A stretch of 64,000 bases of DNA, from the NCBI GenBank assembly GCA_003170275.1, contig PNAM01000010.1, positions 62,001 to 126,000 on the forward strand, given 5' to 3'. Each line of letters opens with the position of its first letter. Positions within the stretch are counted from its first letter, which is position 1. Under the pieces are notes generated by a model, which saw only the letters and a program-made list of their open reading frames with translations, was not told the origin of the DNA and searched no databases. This document shows, one piece after another, positions 35,205 to 44,329 of the stretch. This DNA comes from Myxococcales bacterium (GTDB lineage Bacteria; Myxococcota_A; Polyangia; Palsa-1104). Made by a program: the position numbers and the translations under genes.

Positions 35205-35240
35205 CGAGAACAGCCGAACCCGAAGGCTCGGCTGCTCTCG
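35205..35240 (-). promoter_or_regulatory. Long hairpin between sheath and tube genes
   Basis: On the minus strand CGAGAGCAGCCGA pairs with TCGGCTGTTCTCG over 13 bp, including one G-U pair, around a 10-base loop. It lies 35 bp after the sheath stop and 19 bp before the tube ATG. No U-run follows. It may be an mRNA processing or stability element that sets the sheath-to-tube ratio. Confidence 0.55.
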
Positions 35241-35274
35241 ACGTGAGCGCGGAAGGAGGTCTTACTGCTGGTGC

Positions 35275-37017
35275 TTAGATGAGGGCGGCGACGCCCGAGA
35301 GCTGGTCGAGCTTCACTGGCGGCCGGCATGGGACGAAGATGTCGACCCGGCCGGTCAGGTACGGGTTCGGACTCACCTGAATCTGCTTCTTCAGATCGTC
35401 CACACCATCGAAGAGGTCGGCGTTGTCCCACGAGCGAATGCGCTCGTAGATGGCGTCTGCGATCGAGGTGAGCGTGACCGTCCTCGGCGTGCGCGGCGTG
35501 CCGTGGAGCTTGATGTTCTTCCGCGAGAAGCGACTGCGAAGAAAGGCGTTCAGGTCGTAGCGATAGAACGCGAGGGTGCGAATCGTGCCCCACGCCCACA
35601 GCCGATCATCGGTCGAGTTGCTGGTGGTACGGTCCCGGAGGATGACCAGCTTTCCGGCCTGCTCGTCGACTGCCAGCGGCGTTAGATAGTACGACCTCAG
35701 CGCCGCGTTCAGCTCATCGGGGCCGGGCCGCGAGTTCCGGTGCGGCAGGAGCAGCGGGACGCTCCCCTGCGTCACGAGCGGCTCGCCGTCGTAGTTGTAC
35801 GGGTGGTAGTCCTCGACGCAGACTCGCGCGGCCTCGCGCGCCGCCAGCTCGTAGCCCTGCTGGGGCGAGTCCTGGCACCATGAGACGGCGTACCGGGGCG
35901 ACGACGTGAGGGTCGGCGTCGTACCCACCGGGATCGCGCCCGCGTCCGGCAGCGCCTCGGTCGAGACGACGAAGAGCTGCTGATCTTTCTGGATGCGGCC
36001 GTTGCCCTCGGTCTCGATGTGGTTCGAGATGGCCCCGAGCGAGTCGGGATCTGCGAACGCGCTCACCCAGCACGGGAACACCGCCTGTCCCGCGATGTTC
36101 GACAGCGCCGCCGTCAGAAGCGGGCGCCCGGTCCCGAGCGTGCCCACCGCGGTCGAGACGGTCAGCCCCGCCGTGGTGAACATGCGCGCGAAGATTCGGT
36201 GCACCACGCGGTCCTGCGCGTAGTAGAGCGTCACGGTTCCCGCGTTTGCGTCGGCCGTGCAGGGATAGGCGTCCGAGTTCAACTCGGCGGCGACCCTGGC
36301 GGCGACCACCGCCGCCGTCTCGGTGTCTCCCACGGCAACCGGCACGGTCGTCGCGCCGACAGAGACCGTCGTCGAGCCCGCGCCCGCAGCAACGCCGGCA
36401 AAGGCGATCGTTCCGGGCGAGGCCTTCATCCCCGTCGCGCCCGAGAAGTTGACGATGACGGGGAGGTCGTTTCCCAGCTCTCCGCGCGCTCGGTAGGTGA
36501 GCCACACCGCCCCGCCAACCGCGGAGGCGAGCACCGGCACGTCGGGCAGCGCGTTGATGGCCGTCACCGCGTTGGCCGCCAGGATCTGTGGCGTGTCGCG
36601 GTTCGCGATCGGCACGGTCGCGCGGTAGCCGCACACGATGATGTCGACCGCACCCGCGCTCTGTGCCGTGCCGATGAAGGTGATGAGGTGGTTCGACTGG
36701 GCACCGCCCACGGGCTCGGGCAGCGCGACACCATAGATGTCGGCCGCACCGCCTCCGATCTGCGATTGCGCCGCCGCGAACATTCGTGCAGCGTCGCTGC
36801 CGCGCCCAAACCACAGGTTCGCAGCGCCCTGCCCGTTGAGCTGGACAACCGTGTTCAGCGCCGCGATCCCCGCCGCCGTCTTGTGCCCGACGACGAGGAT
36901 CCGCTTTGCGATGTTGTTCAGCCCCGACGACGCGCCGGTGAGGTCGAGGCTGATGTATATGCCGGGGATGAGCCAGCTCGTCGGCAGATCGGGATTGAGG
37001 GGAGCCGCGATCGTCAT
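35275..37017 (-). CDS. Contractile tail sheath protein, Mu gpL-like
   Basis: A 580-residue sheath subunit. The N-terminus (SWLIPGIYISLDLTGASSGL, RILVVGH) and the C-terminal domain (FLRSRFSRKNIKLHGTPR, ...ADIYERIRSW-like, then KKQIQVSPNPYLTGRVDIFV) match the Mu-like sheath family. Sheath subunits surround the tube and contract on infection. The stop is 36 bp from the hairpin and the start overlaps the DUF2635 gene. Confidence 0.92.
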   Translation of the reverse strand: MTIAAPLNPDLPTSWLIPGIYISLDLTGASSGLNNIAKRILVVGHKTAAGIAALNTVVQLNGQGAANLWFGRGSDAARMFAAAQSQIGGGAADIYGVALPEPVGGAQSNHLITFIGTAQSAGAVDIIVCGYRATVPIANRDTPQILAANAVTAINALPDVPVLASAVGGAVWLTYRARGELGNDLPVIVNFSGATGMKASPGTIAFAGVAAGAGSTTVSVGATTVPVAVGDTETAAVVAARVAAELNSDAYPCTADANAGTVTLYYAQDRVVHRIFARMFTTAGLTVSTAVGTLGTGRPLLTAALSNIAGQAVFPCWVSAFADPDSLGAISNHIETEGNGRIQKDQQLFVVSTEALPDAGAIPVGTTPTLTSSPRYAVSWCQDSPQQGYELAAREAARVCVEDYHPYNYDGEPLVTQGSVPLLLPHRNSRPGPDELNAALRSYYLTPLAVDEQAGKLVILRDRTTSNSTDDRLWAWGTIRTLAFYRYDLNAFLRSRFSRKNIKLHGTPRTPRTVTLTSIADAIYERIRSWDNADLFDGVDDLKKQIQVSPNPYLTGRVDIFVPCRPPVKLDQLSGVAALI

Positions 37018-37241
37018 GGCGCGCCCCCTTCCTTCGACCCTTCAGCCGTCGTTCGGCCCGGCCGCGGATCGGTCAGGCACACCGAGCCGTCGAGCGCGCG
37101 CCGGTGCCACCACGGCGACCAAACGACGGTCGCGCCGTCCTCGGGAAGAAAGCGGCCGGGAATGTCCGGATGCTCTGGGACGCGGAGGCCCGGCCGTGGC
37201 CACAAGCACACGGCCTGGCCGAGCTTGAAGGTCTGAATCAT
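37014..37241 (-). CDS. DUF2635 family protein, Mu gp38-like
   Basis: A 75-residue protein with FLPEDGATVVWSPWWHRRALDGSV, the signature of DUF2635, found ahead of the sheath gene in Mu-like phages. Its stop overlaps the sheath start by 4 bp. Exact role in tail assembly is not known. Confidence 0.85.
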   Translation of the reverse strand: MIQTFKLGQAVCLWPRPGLRVPEHPDIPGRFLPEDGATVVWSPWWHRRALDGSVCLTDPRPGRTTAEGSKEGGAP

Positions 37242-37263
37242 TGGGTTCCTCGAAGGGCGGGAG

Positions 37264-38100
37264 CTACGACTGGGGCGCGGGCAGAAGCGTGTCGGTCGGA
37301 CCGAAGTCGACGAGCTGCTGGGAGTCCGCGGAGGCGAGCTGGTGCTGCACCCCCGCCTCGAGGGGCATCTCGTCAGAATCGTCGGTGGACACGGTGGACC
37401 AGACGATCACTTCGAGCTGCTCGACGACCGTTCGCTTTGCCAGCGCGACGATGACCGGCTTCTCCTCGCCGAGTTCAACGCGCTCCACGTCTTCGAGTCC
37501 GAGCGACGAACCGGCGAGCACGGCCTTCGCATCGCCGAGCATCGCGGCGGTGCCGGGATCTTCGGCCGCCTCCTGGGCGCGCCGGCTGCCTTGCCTCGCC
37601 GCCTGGCCGCCTCGCATGCTCGTCGAGATCGCAATGATCGCGTAGGTCGCGATGTACCAGTAGAGCGCGCCCGCTCGATTCGAGACCGGCTTGTGTCGCG
37701 CGCTGTCGAACGACACGAGCAGCGCCGGCTTCTCACCGAGGATCCGCGCGTTCATCGTCTCCTCGTCCTCGTCCTCGTTGTAGAGCTCGCAGCGCCGGAG
37801 ATACCCCGTCACAACGACGGAGTCCGTCCGAACCCAGCGGCCTGGTGATCCAGGCTTGAGGTCCAGCGGGGCGACGGTCTCTGCCCCATCGGGCGCCACG
37901 GTGTTCCAGGGCTGCCAGCGGTACGTGCGCTCCGCGGATCGCACGTGGCGCAAGGACTCTTCGGCGATCGCGGTGGATGGAAACTGCGCGAGGTCGTCGG
38001 TCGATTGAACGGGCGGAAGGCGCCGCCCGAGGGCGAGCCGCAGCTCGTCGAGGAGCGCGTTCTCGATGGTCGAACGCGCGGTGCGGAAGCTGATGGACAT
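37264..38100 (-). CDS. Tail terminator-region protein, gp37-like
   Basis: A 278-residue protein starting MSISFRTARSTIENALLDEL, in the position of Mu gp37 (DUF1834). Members of this position cap the tail or join it to the head. The sequence shows LLVSFDSARHKPVSNRAG and a strand VEQLEVIVWST near the end. Assignment rests on gene order plus weak similarity. Confidence 0.6.
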   Translation of the reverse strand: MSISFRTARSTIENALLDELRLALGRRLPPVQSTDDLAQFPSTAIAEESLRHVRSAERTYRWQPWNTVAPDGAETVAPLDLKPGSPGRWVRTDSVVVTGYLRRCELYNEDEDEETMNARILGEKPALLVSFDSARHKPVSNRAGALYWYIATYAIIAISTSMRGGQAARQGSRRAQEAAEDPGTAAMLGDAKAVLAGSSLGLEDVERVELGEEKPVIVALAKRTVVEQLEVIVWSTVSTDDSDEMPLEAGVQHQLASADSQQLVDFGPTDTLLPAPQS

Positions 38101-38103
38101 CTA

Positions 38104-38811
38104 TCACCCCTTGGCATCGGCTGCCGCGCCCTCGACGATGAGGTCGCGCAGCACATCGACATCCGGGTCTTCGAGCTCGAGGAACGTGCGGGCCGGCATG
38201 TCCGCACCGTGTCCGGCCGAGCCGCCTTCGTTGTGGACGCCTGCCCACTCGACGATCGACCTGACGACCAGCTCGTTCTTCTTCACGACTGCGCGGATCG
38301 TGGAGGCGAGCTTTCCGAGCAGGCGATGGTGCTTCGTGATCGCGCGCTTCTGCTTGCTACGCTTGCCCGCGTGCTCGCGGTCGAGCGCCTTGGCGATGCC
38401 CGTCAGCTGCCGCTCGTACTTCTGCCCGCGCAGGTGCGCGCGCACCGATTCGCCGAGCGCGCCGCCGCCCGTGCTGCGCGTGGCGCGCTCGAACGCCGTC
38501 AGCACCCGCACATCGAGGCGGTCCGTCTTCACGTCCCGCCTGAGCTGCTGCCGCAACCGCTTGAGCGGCGCGCTCTCCCTCAGCGCGCCACTCTTGGTAA
38601 CCTTGCCGGTGAAGCTGTGGATCAGCCGGTGTGCGGTCGATTGCGCAAGCGGCGCCCAGCCAGGCCCTTCGGACTCGAACCGCGTCTTGGTCTTGGCTCG
38701 GAGATACGCCCCGAACCGCCGCAAGATTGGCGTCAGGTCGCTCAGCGCCTGCACCATCGCCTCAATCCGCCGCCGGCCCGTCGAGGTCTTGACGGTCAGC
38801 GTGAGGCGCAT
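38104..38811 (-). CDS. Virion morphogenesis (tail completion) protein
   Basis: A 235-residue basic protein. The opening RRIEAMVQALSDLTPILRRFGAYL followed by TKTRFESEGPGWAPLAQST is the hallmark of the phage virion morphogenesis family (Mu gpG, P2 gpS), and HNEGGSAGHGADMPARTFL near the end is the conserved C-terminal motif. A basic insert of ~80 residues separates the two. It acts in head-tail joining. Confidence 0.88.
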   Translation of the reverse strand: MRLTLTVKTSTGRRRIEAMVQALSDLTPILRRFGAYLRAKTKTRFESEGPGWAPLAQSTAHRLIHSFTGKVTKSGALRESAPLKRLRQQLRRDVKTDRLDVRVLTAFERATRSTGGGALGESVRAHLRGQKYERQLTGIAKALDREHAGKRSKQKRAITKHHRLLGKLASTIRAVVKKNELVVRSIVEWAGVHNEGGSAGHGADMPARTFLELEDPDVDVLRDLIVEGAAADAKG

Positions 38812-38825
38812 GGGTCACTCGCGAG

Positions 38826-39272
38826 TCAGCAGAAGCCCTTCATGTTCGCGCGCGTGGTGCGCTTCGACGTGGGGTCGATTGGCACCTGCTCCACCGGAAG
38901 CGAACTTCGCGGATTCCGCGACTGACCGAGCGCGCGCTTGCCTGCCGCCACCTTGTCGAGCCAGAGGATGGCGTCCTCGTAGGCGTCCCGCACATCCTGT
39001 GGAACCGCCTGACCTGACGTGCCCTTCTGGTACGCCCAGTAGACCGCGATGACGAGCTTCTGCTGCTCGAGGGCGCGGGACGTCTCGATGTTCGGGTCGT
39101 CGAGATCGAACGCAACTTGGACCGCCGAGGCGCACTCGATCTCGGCTTTCTCGATGGCCTGCTCGACGAGCTCGTCATCGGCGACGCCGTCGAAGTTCTT
39201 GTCGAGAAGCTGGACGAGCACGGCCGCGCCGCCGATGGCCGCCTCGAGCTGCGGCTTGGTGATGCGCGCCAT
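38826..39272 (-). CDS. DUF1320 family protein, Mu gp36-like
   Basis: A 148-residue helical protein with ITKPQLEAAIGG, DDELVEQAIEKAEIECAS and VIAVYWAYQKG, matching DUF1320, a head-completion or adaptor protein of Mu-like phages. A basic tail SKRTTRANMKGFC follows. Gene order agrees. Confidence 0.82.
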   Translation of the reverse strand: MARITKPQLEAAIGGAAVLVQLLDKNFDGVADDELVEQAIEKAEIECASAVQVAFDLDDPNIETSRALEQQKLVIAVYWAYQKGTSGQAVPQDVRDAYEDAILWLDKVAAGKRALGQSRNPRSSLPVEQVPIDPTSKRTTRANMKGFC

Positions 39273-39275
39273 CGG

Positions 39276-39599
39276 CTACGCCGGCCCGACGAGGAGGTCC
39301 CGCTGTCTGCGCTGCTCCTCGATCTGGCGCGCCCGCACGGTCCGCGCCGCCTCGGCCTCCTTCTCGGCCCAGCCGACCGCCGTCTGGCGCTCGTTGCCGA
39401 TCGCGGTCGTGTGAGCCGTGCGCTTTGCCTCGGCCTCGCGCCGCTGCGCCTCGTCGTCGTCCTTCGACAGGAGCACCTGCGTTCCGACGCGCTTGTACTC
39501 GCGCTCCTCCACTTCGAGAAGGTCGCCGCGAAAGTGCTGCCCGTACTGATAGCAGACCACGCGCACCTTCATCTTTCGAACCTTCTGTTCGTCTGCCAT
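39276..39599 (-). CDS. Small head-region protein
   Basis: A 107-residue protein with an N-terminal strand segment (KMKVRVVCYQYGQHFRGDLLEV) and a long charged coiled-coil (DDDEAQRREAEAKRTAH...EKEAEAARTVRARQIEEQ). It lies between capsid and DUF1320 genes, near the place of Mu gp35. No firm family. Confidence 0.55.
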   Translation of the reverse strand: MADEQKVRKMKVRVVCYQYGQHFRGDLLEVEEREYKRVGTQVLLSKDDDEAQRREAEAKRTAHTTAIGNERQTAVGWAEKEAEAARTVRARQIEEQRRQRDLLVGPA

Positions 39600-39629
39600 G
39601 TGTCTCCTGACGAAGGCGCCGAGGGCGCG

Positions 39630-40679
39630 TTAGCCGAGCTCGCCGCGGTAGAGGTCGGCGTTGGTCTTGTCGACCACGTCCTTGAGCACGAACAGCGACT
39701 CGTTCTTCACCACGTCGAACGCGGTGTTCGTCCGCACGCGCAAGATCGTCGAGCCGTCCGGCCCGCGCTGCGGCATGGGGTACGTGTACGCGCCGATGGT
39801 GTCGGCGGGATTGCCATCGTCGGCGGGCGAGTTCTTGCCGACGAAGCTGAACTTCTGCGTCGCGCCGATGGCCTTGAGCGACGGCGGCTCGACGTAGGCG
39901 ATCGGGATGTCGGCGCCGAGCCAGCTCAGCTTGGTGCCCTGGTTCGGGCCGCGCCGGAGCTCGAACCTGCCGAACGTGATGCGAATGGAGTTCGGCTCGA
40001 GCACGTCCTCGAGCTTCTCTTCGAGCATCCGCGGCGTGATGGTCTGCAACCCCGCCGGCGTCGTGTGCACCGGCGCGATCGCCTGCATCGCCGGGTTGAA
40101 CTGCATCGCGCGCCACGTGAGGAAGTCGATGCCGATGCGGTTCGCCTTCCGACCAATGTTCGAGATGATCCGCTCGCAGCCCTTCCGAATCTCGAGCACC
40201 GGATTCGACGAGAGCGCCGAGTAGTTGTCGAACAGCTCGTTCGGCGCGAGCACCTTGTAGGAGCTGCCGAGGTTCGCCGGGGCTCGGAGCGACCCGAGCG
40301 CTTCCAGTTCCTGGCTGTTGGCCAGGACGACCATCGGGATGTCGGTCTGGAGCTGCTCGTACTGCACCACGTCGTCCGCGCGCGAGCGGTCGTAGTGGTC
40401 GATCACGCCCTCCAGCGCGTGGGCGCGGCAGCGGTACTGGCCGTCGGGATCGAGGTAGAACTGCACCTCGGCCACGTCCCCGTCGGGACCCACGACGGTC
40501 TCCGCGGTCTGCTGCCAGGTCGACTGGTTGATGCGCTTGTAGAGGTTCGACTCCTTGTCGACCTTCAGCGTCGGGAAGAACCAATCGGCGAGGTACCAGT
40601 TCTCCTTCGGTGGCGTCCAGAACTGGACGTACCCCGAGAGAAGAACGTCCCGGTGAAGGGCGTTGTGCGAGATCGCCAT
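39630..40679 (-). CDS. Major capsid protein
   Basis: A 349-residue protein starting MAISHNALHRDVLL. Position after the protease/scaffold and decoration genes, length, and the mix of a helical spine region (VLEIRKGCERIISNIGRKAN) with beta strands fit an HK97-fold capsid subunit. I see no clear Mu gpT signature, so subfamily is uncertain. A tract with two hairpins lies upstream. Confidence 0.75.
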   Translation of the reverse strand: MAISHNALHRDVLLSGYVQFWTPPKENWYLADWFFPTLKVDKESNLYKRINQSTWQQTAETVVGPDGDVAEVQFYLDPDGQYRCRAHALEGVIDHYDRSRADDVVQYEQLQTDIPMVVLANSQELEALGSLRAPANLGSSYKVLAPNELFDNYSALSSNPVLEIRKGCERIISNIGRKANRIGIDFLTWRAMQFNPAMQAIAPVHTTPAGLQTITPRMLEEKLEDVLEPNSIRITFGRFELRRGPNQGTKLSWLGADIPIAYVEPPSLKAIGATQKFSFVGKNSPADDGNPADTIGAYTYPMPQRGPDGSTILRVRTNTAFDVVKNESLFVLKDVVDKTNADLYRGELG

Positions 40680-40740
40680 CGAGAAGCTCCCGCCGTCTCG
40701 CAAGCGGCCGAGCCGAAGCCCGGCCGCTTGCGACGCGGCT

Positions 40741-40791
40741 CGTGCCCGCCGGGCACGAAAGAGGCGAGCCGGCTACAACGCGGGCTCGCCT
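40741..40791 (-). promoter_or_regulatory. Two adjacent hairpins before the capsid gene
   Basis: CGTGCCC-gcc-GGGCACG (40741-40757) and AGGCGAGCC...GGCTCGCCT (40762-40770 with 40783-40791) are both perfect stems. They fill the 143-bp gap between decoration-protein and capsid genes. Neither has a U-run on the minus strand. They may stabilise the capsid mRNA or attenuate readthrough. Confidence 0.5.
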
Positions 40792-40822
40792 GGTTGATTG
40801 AAGACGCGGAGGCGCCGAAGAG

Positions 40823-41650
40823 CTACGTCACGTCGAACGTCGCCGTCAGGCCGGCGGCGGGCGTCGAGAACGACACGACCTTCAGCCCGAGCACGTCGCC
40901 GCGCGCGAGCACTAGCGATCGGGCGAGATCCTCGGCCGCGCTCTGCGGGCCGGTCATGGTGCAGGTGACGGGCGTGTCGGCGAAGGTCGCGCCGCCGTCC
41001 GACGAGCGCGCGACCACCACCTGGACCGTTTCACCGTCCGCGGGGCGGATGGCCAGCGTTGCGCCGAGGTTGCGCACTACCTCGCCGCCGAAGCGCGATC
41101 GGTAGAGCGCGATCGGCGACTGGCTGAGCGGCACCCCCGGCGCGCCGAGCCAGCGGGTGACGTTGTTGCCGATGGGCGCGGCGCTCTGCTCCGAGCCCGT
41201 CACCTGGCGGACCAGCTCGAGCCAGGTCGGCCGTACCTCGCCCTCGACGAGCTCCGGCGAGCCGGCCACGACGCGCGCCTCCTCGAACTGGCCGAGCACG
41301 ACCGCCGAGGCGCTGTAGGGCACTCGCTGCCGAACGTTGCCGAGGTTGGGCGCGCCATCCGCGATGACCTGCCCGCCGAGCGCGGTCGCGACGTTCGGCG
41401 AGACCAGATACTTCGCGTAGCCGAGCCGCTGGCAGGAGATCTCCTCTCCCTGCTGCGTGCCCGTCCCTCCGATTACCCCCGCCATGCGGTTGATGCCCGC
41501 GACGGGAAGGAGATGCGGCGTGGGACCGCTCGGCGCGGTGGCCTGATAGGCCGCCGGCCCGAACACCGCGACCTGGCCTTCTTGAAGGCCGCCCGCGATG
41601 TCCAGATACGGCAGATTGAACAGCCTGGCTATTGCCCTGGCGAGACCCAT
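40823..41650 (-). CDS. Putative capsid decoration protein
   Basis: A 275-residue protein upstream of the capsid gene. The stretch LLPVAGINRMAGVIGGTGTQQGEEISCQRLGYAKYLVSPNV resembles the beta-rich DUF2190 type of cement proteins, with a further C-terminal beta domain (VQVVVARSSDGGATFADTPV). It probably binds the outside of the capsid. Assignment is by position and composition. Confidence 0.5.
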   Translation of the reverse strand: MGLARAIARLFNLPYLDIAGGLQEGQVAVFGPAAYQATAPSGPTPHLLPVAGINRMAGVIGGTGTQQGEEISCQRLGYAKYLVSPNVATALGGQVIADGAPNLGNVRQRVPYSASAVVLGQFEEARVVAGSPELVEGEVRPTWLELVRQVTGSEQSAAPIGNNVTRWLGAPGVPLSQSPIALYRSRFGGEVVRNLGATLAIRPADGETVQVVVARSSDGGATFADTPVTCTMTGPQSAAEDLARSLVLARGDVLGLKVVSFSTPAAGLTATFDVT

Positions 41651-41713
41651 GAAAGGTTCTCCTTATTAATGGAGGGAACGGGGCTCTTGCGCTCCGCAAC
41701 CCGAATGCGTTAC

Positions 41714-42124
41714 ATGGCCGATATGGCCAAGTCGCTGACCGTTTCCGAATTCGACCAGTTGCTCGAAAGGTTCCGCGCCACCGTCGAGCAGGCCCAGAAG
41801 TATTCGGTCCTACGCAAGAGGATCGCGACGGTTCTGTCCGAGCTCGATGGCGGGGGAACGAAGGCCGCCAAACGCAGCGCCCAACCCGTCAAGCAACGCG
41901 CGCGTCGAGTCAAGCGTGGAACTCCAAAGCGGAGCGCGCAGCTGCGGAAGAGGGTGCTCGAGGCGCTCAAGGGCGCCAAAGACGGGCTCTCGTCCACTGC
42001 CGTGGCGGCTGCGGTCAAAGCGCGTCCGGAGGCCGTCCGCTACGCGCTTGCTCGCCTGCGCTCGGAGAAGCTGACCCGCATCATCGGCGAGCGCAATCAA
42101 GCCAAGTGGCACGCCGCCGCGTGA
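41714..42124 (+). CDS. Plus-strand moron, winged-helix DNA-binding protein
   Basis: A 136-residue protein inserted against the direction of the head genes. The first ~50 residues are a coiled coil (FDQLLERFRATVEQAQKY), then a Lys/Arg/Ala linker. The C-terminal ~60 residues (LRKRVLEALKGAKDGLSSTA, VRYALARLRSEKLTRI) form a winged helix. The opposite strand suggests independent expression in the lysogen, as in phage morons. Start at 41714 or 41705 is uncertain. Confidence 0.65.
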   Translation: MADMAKSLTVSEFDQLLERFRATVEQAQKYSVLRKRIATVLSELDGGGTKAAKRSAQPVKQRARRVKRGTPKRSAQLRKRVLEALKGAKDGLSSTAVAAAVKARPEAVRYALARLRSEKLTRIIGERNQAKWHAAA

Positions 42125-42162
42125 CGCTCTGGCCCAACTGGCCTGGGCAGCCGGGCTGAGAT

Positions 42163-43581
42163 TCAGCGCGCCGCGACGTACGCGGCATAGAGCTGCGGGT
42201 GCTTCGCCTTCACCCGCGTCATGGCGACCGGATAGGAAACCTTCTCCTCGATCGCGATCTTCTTCGCCGCCTCGTCGAACTTCTTGGCGACATCGCTCGT
42301 ATCTTCACCCGAGAGATTGAGCGGCTCGCCCTCAGGTTTGCCGATCGGCGCGCCGCCCGCGGTCAACCGCTGCATGGCGATCACCTTGTCCCAGGTCTTC
42401 TGGCTCTTGTTCCGCTCGACGGCGGATTGCGCCGCCTCGGGCGAGGCCTTGTAGAAGGCGACCAGGCCCGTCTCGTCGTCCGGATCCCAGGCGCGATCGA
42501 CGATCGCCCGCTTGGCGAAGGTGAGCACGGAGGCGTCCCGCTCGTCGGCCTCGCGCTTCACCTGCTTCGCCTTGAGCTCGCCGAGTTGCTCCCTGAGGGC
42601 CGCGATCTCGGTCTTGGGCACGCTCGTGAAGCGCAGCTCGGTTACCTTGGCGCGAATGGCGCTCATCTTGGCCGGCACGCCGAGCTCGGCCGCGATGACC
42701 GACATCTCGCGCTTGTCGCCGTCCTCGTCGCCGTCGGGCTCTTTGCCGCCGCCCTCGACGAAGCGCTTGAAGCGCTTGACCGTCTCGGCGTCGTCCATGA
42801 AGCGCCGCATCTGCTCCTCGCCGCCGAGCGCGTCGGCGAAGCGCTGATAGCGGCTCATCGCGTCCTCGCCTTTCTTCTTGCCGTCGTCGATCTCTTCGGC
42901 GTACTTGCGCATCGCCGCCTTCATCTGCTCGGGCGTGGCGCTGTCATCGACGCCGTAGCGCTTCATCGTATCGTCGGCCATCTCGTGGGCTCCCTTCGAG
43001 TACGCGGAGAGGACGTGCATGCGGAGCGGCGCCATGCCGTCCAGGAATGGCCCGTTGACCCAGGCGACGTTGAGGAGCGTGTAGCCGATCTCTCGGCCCT
43101 GCTCGTCGCGACCGTCGGTGAGAAAGAACGGGCTGATGTAGAAGACGTTCGGCAGCCGGGCCTCGCCGGCCGGTGTGACTTCGAAGCGGTGCGCGTAGAC
43201 ACCGTCCTCGACGAGGCCTGACTCCGTGTTGATGAGGTCTTGCGCTCCGGGTCCTGCAACCTCGCCATGTGCGGCGCTGCGGAGCACCGTTCCGCCGACG
43301 ACGAGCGCGAGCGCGTTGTAGCGCGCGAGGCAATCGCCGAAGTCGTGATTGAAGTCGGCCCAGAGCGGGTTCTTCTGCTGCGCGAAGTTGTCGAGGAACT
43401 GGCTGAGGTGCTCGAGGTTGAACACCGCCTCTTTCGGTCCCTCGCCCTCGTCCTTGACGAAGTGGCCGAACTTCGCGATCTGATCCCAGCAGTCGACCGA
43501 GTCGCTGCTCCTCCGGAGCGGAATCGCGATCGAGTAGGCGCACCCGGCGGGGCGAGCCCGTGCGCGCGAACTGTCGGCCAC
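42163..43581 (-). CDS. Prohead protease/scaffold, Mu gpI-like
   Basis: A 472-residue protein. The N-terminal ~200 residues (FNHDFGDC, ARLPNVFYISPFFLTDGRDEQGREIGYTL) match the Mu I protease domain. The C-terminal half is a charged coiled coil that would serve as scaffold (TELRFTSVPKTEIAALREQLGELKAKQV). As in Mu, one gene likely encodes both protease and scaffold. GTG 43581 is the start, 2 bp after the upstream stop. Confidence 0.8.
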   Translation of the reverse strand: MADSSRARARPAGCAYSIAIPLRRSSDSVDCWDQIAKFGHFVKDEGEGPKEAVFNLEHLSQFLDNFAQQKNPLWADFNHDFGDCLARYNALALVVGGTVLRSAAHGEVAGPGAQDLINTESGLVEDGVYAHRFEVTPAGEARLPNVFYISPFFLTDGRDEQGREIGYTLLNVAWVNGPFLDGMAPLRMHVLSAYSKGAHEMADDTMKRYGVDDSATPEQMKAAMRKYAEEIDDGKKKGEDAMSRYQRFADALGGEEQMRRFMDDAETVKRFKRFVEGGGKEPDGDEDGDKREMSVIAAELGVPAKMSAIRAKVTELRFTSVPKTEIAALREQLGELKAKQVKREADERDASVLTFAKRAIVDRAWDPDDETGLVAFYKASPEAAQSAVERNKSQKTWDKVIAMQRLTAGGAPIGKPEGEPLNLSGEDTSDVAKKFDEAAKKIAIEEKVSYPVAMTRVKAKHPQLYAAYVAAR

Positions 43582-43583
43582 CG

Positions 43584-44117
43584 CTACGACCGATGCAGCG
43601 TCGTGACGTATGCGACCACGCTCTCGTCAGTGGACGCGGTACGCGTGCGCTGAAACCGAAGCACCATGCCCGCCGCGATCACGTTCTGCGCGTTGTCGAT
43701 CAGTGCGGGGCGCACGATGCGTCCCGGATCGACATTGATGCTCATGGCATCCGTGATGGGCGCACCACCGGCCGCGTTGATGAGCTGGAGCGTGCCCGCG
43801 CCGCCACCGGTTGCGCCCGTCTTGTGCAGAACGACGTCGACGATCTCCTCTCGATAAAACAGCACGAAGTCGACGCTTCCTGTCGGACCCGCGGGAATGA
43901 CAAAGCGATGCTTGAGCGCGGTGAGTGGTGCTCCCGCGTCGAGGTCGACAGTCGCGCCGGCCGCATTGCGGAAGCGCAGCCGGTCATCGGTCGAGTTGTG
44001 CCACAGGGCCACGACGCCGAGCGGGAGCACGGGATCACTCGCTTGCGACGCGAAGATGATCCCCGCCTGCTGCCGGAAGAAGTTCGCCAGCTCGCGGATC
44101 ACGTTCATCGGGATCAT
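43584..44117 (-). CDS. Unknown head-region protein
   Basis: A 177-residue protein between portal and protease genes. The N-terminus is helical (IRELANFFRQQAGI) and the remainder beta-rich (LGVVALWHNSTDDRLRFRNAAGATVDL), a composition like decoration or fibre domains. Not recognised. Confidence 0.5.
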   Translation of the reverse strand: MIPMNVIRELANFFRQQAGIIFASQASDPVLPLGVVALWHNSTDDRLRFRNAAGATVDLDAGAPLTALKHRFVIPAGPTGSVDFVLFYREEIVDVVLHKTGATGGGAGTLQLINAAGGAPITDAMSINVDPGRIVRPALIDNAQNVIAAGMVLRFQRTRTASTDESVVAYVTTLHRS

Positions 44118-44329
44118 CCATTCCGGCGGGTGTAGACTCAGTGCCGGGTAGTGGGGAGGTGCAGGAATGCGGGTGCTTGCGGACTACACCATCGGTATCG
44201 TGATCTGAAGAGTACGCGCCCGTAGCTTAGCAACGCGGAAACTGCGGTTGCGGCGCTCCTGAAAAAGCGTCCGTGACTGAAAGACCGGCCAGTAGAGCGG
44301 CCCGCTTCATGTGCGGTGCAGGAGTCGGT

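Noticed and set aside
44210..44290. Sequence beginning GCGCCCGTAGCTTAGC resembles the 5' part of a tRNA.
   Set aside because: The rest does not fold into a cloverleaf: anticodon arm and acceptor 3' strand are missing. Probably chance or a fragment.
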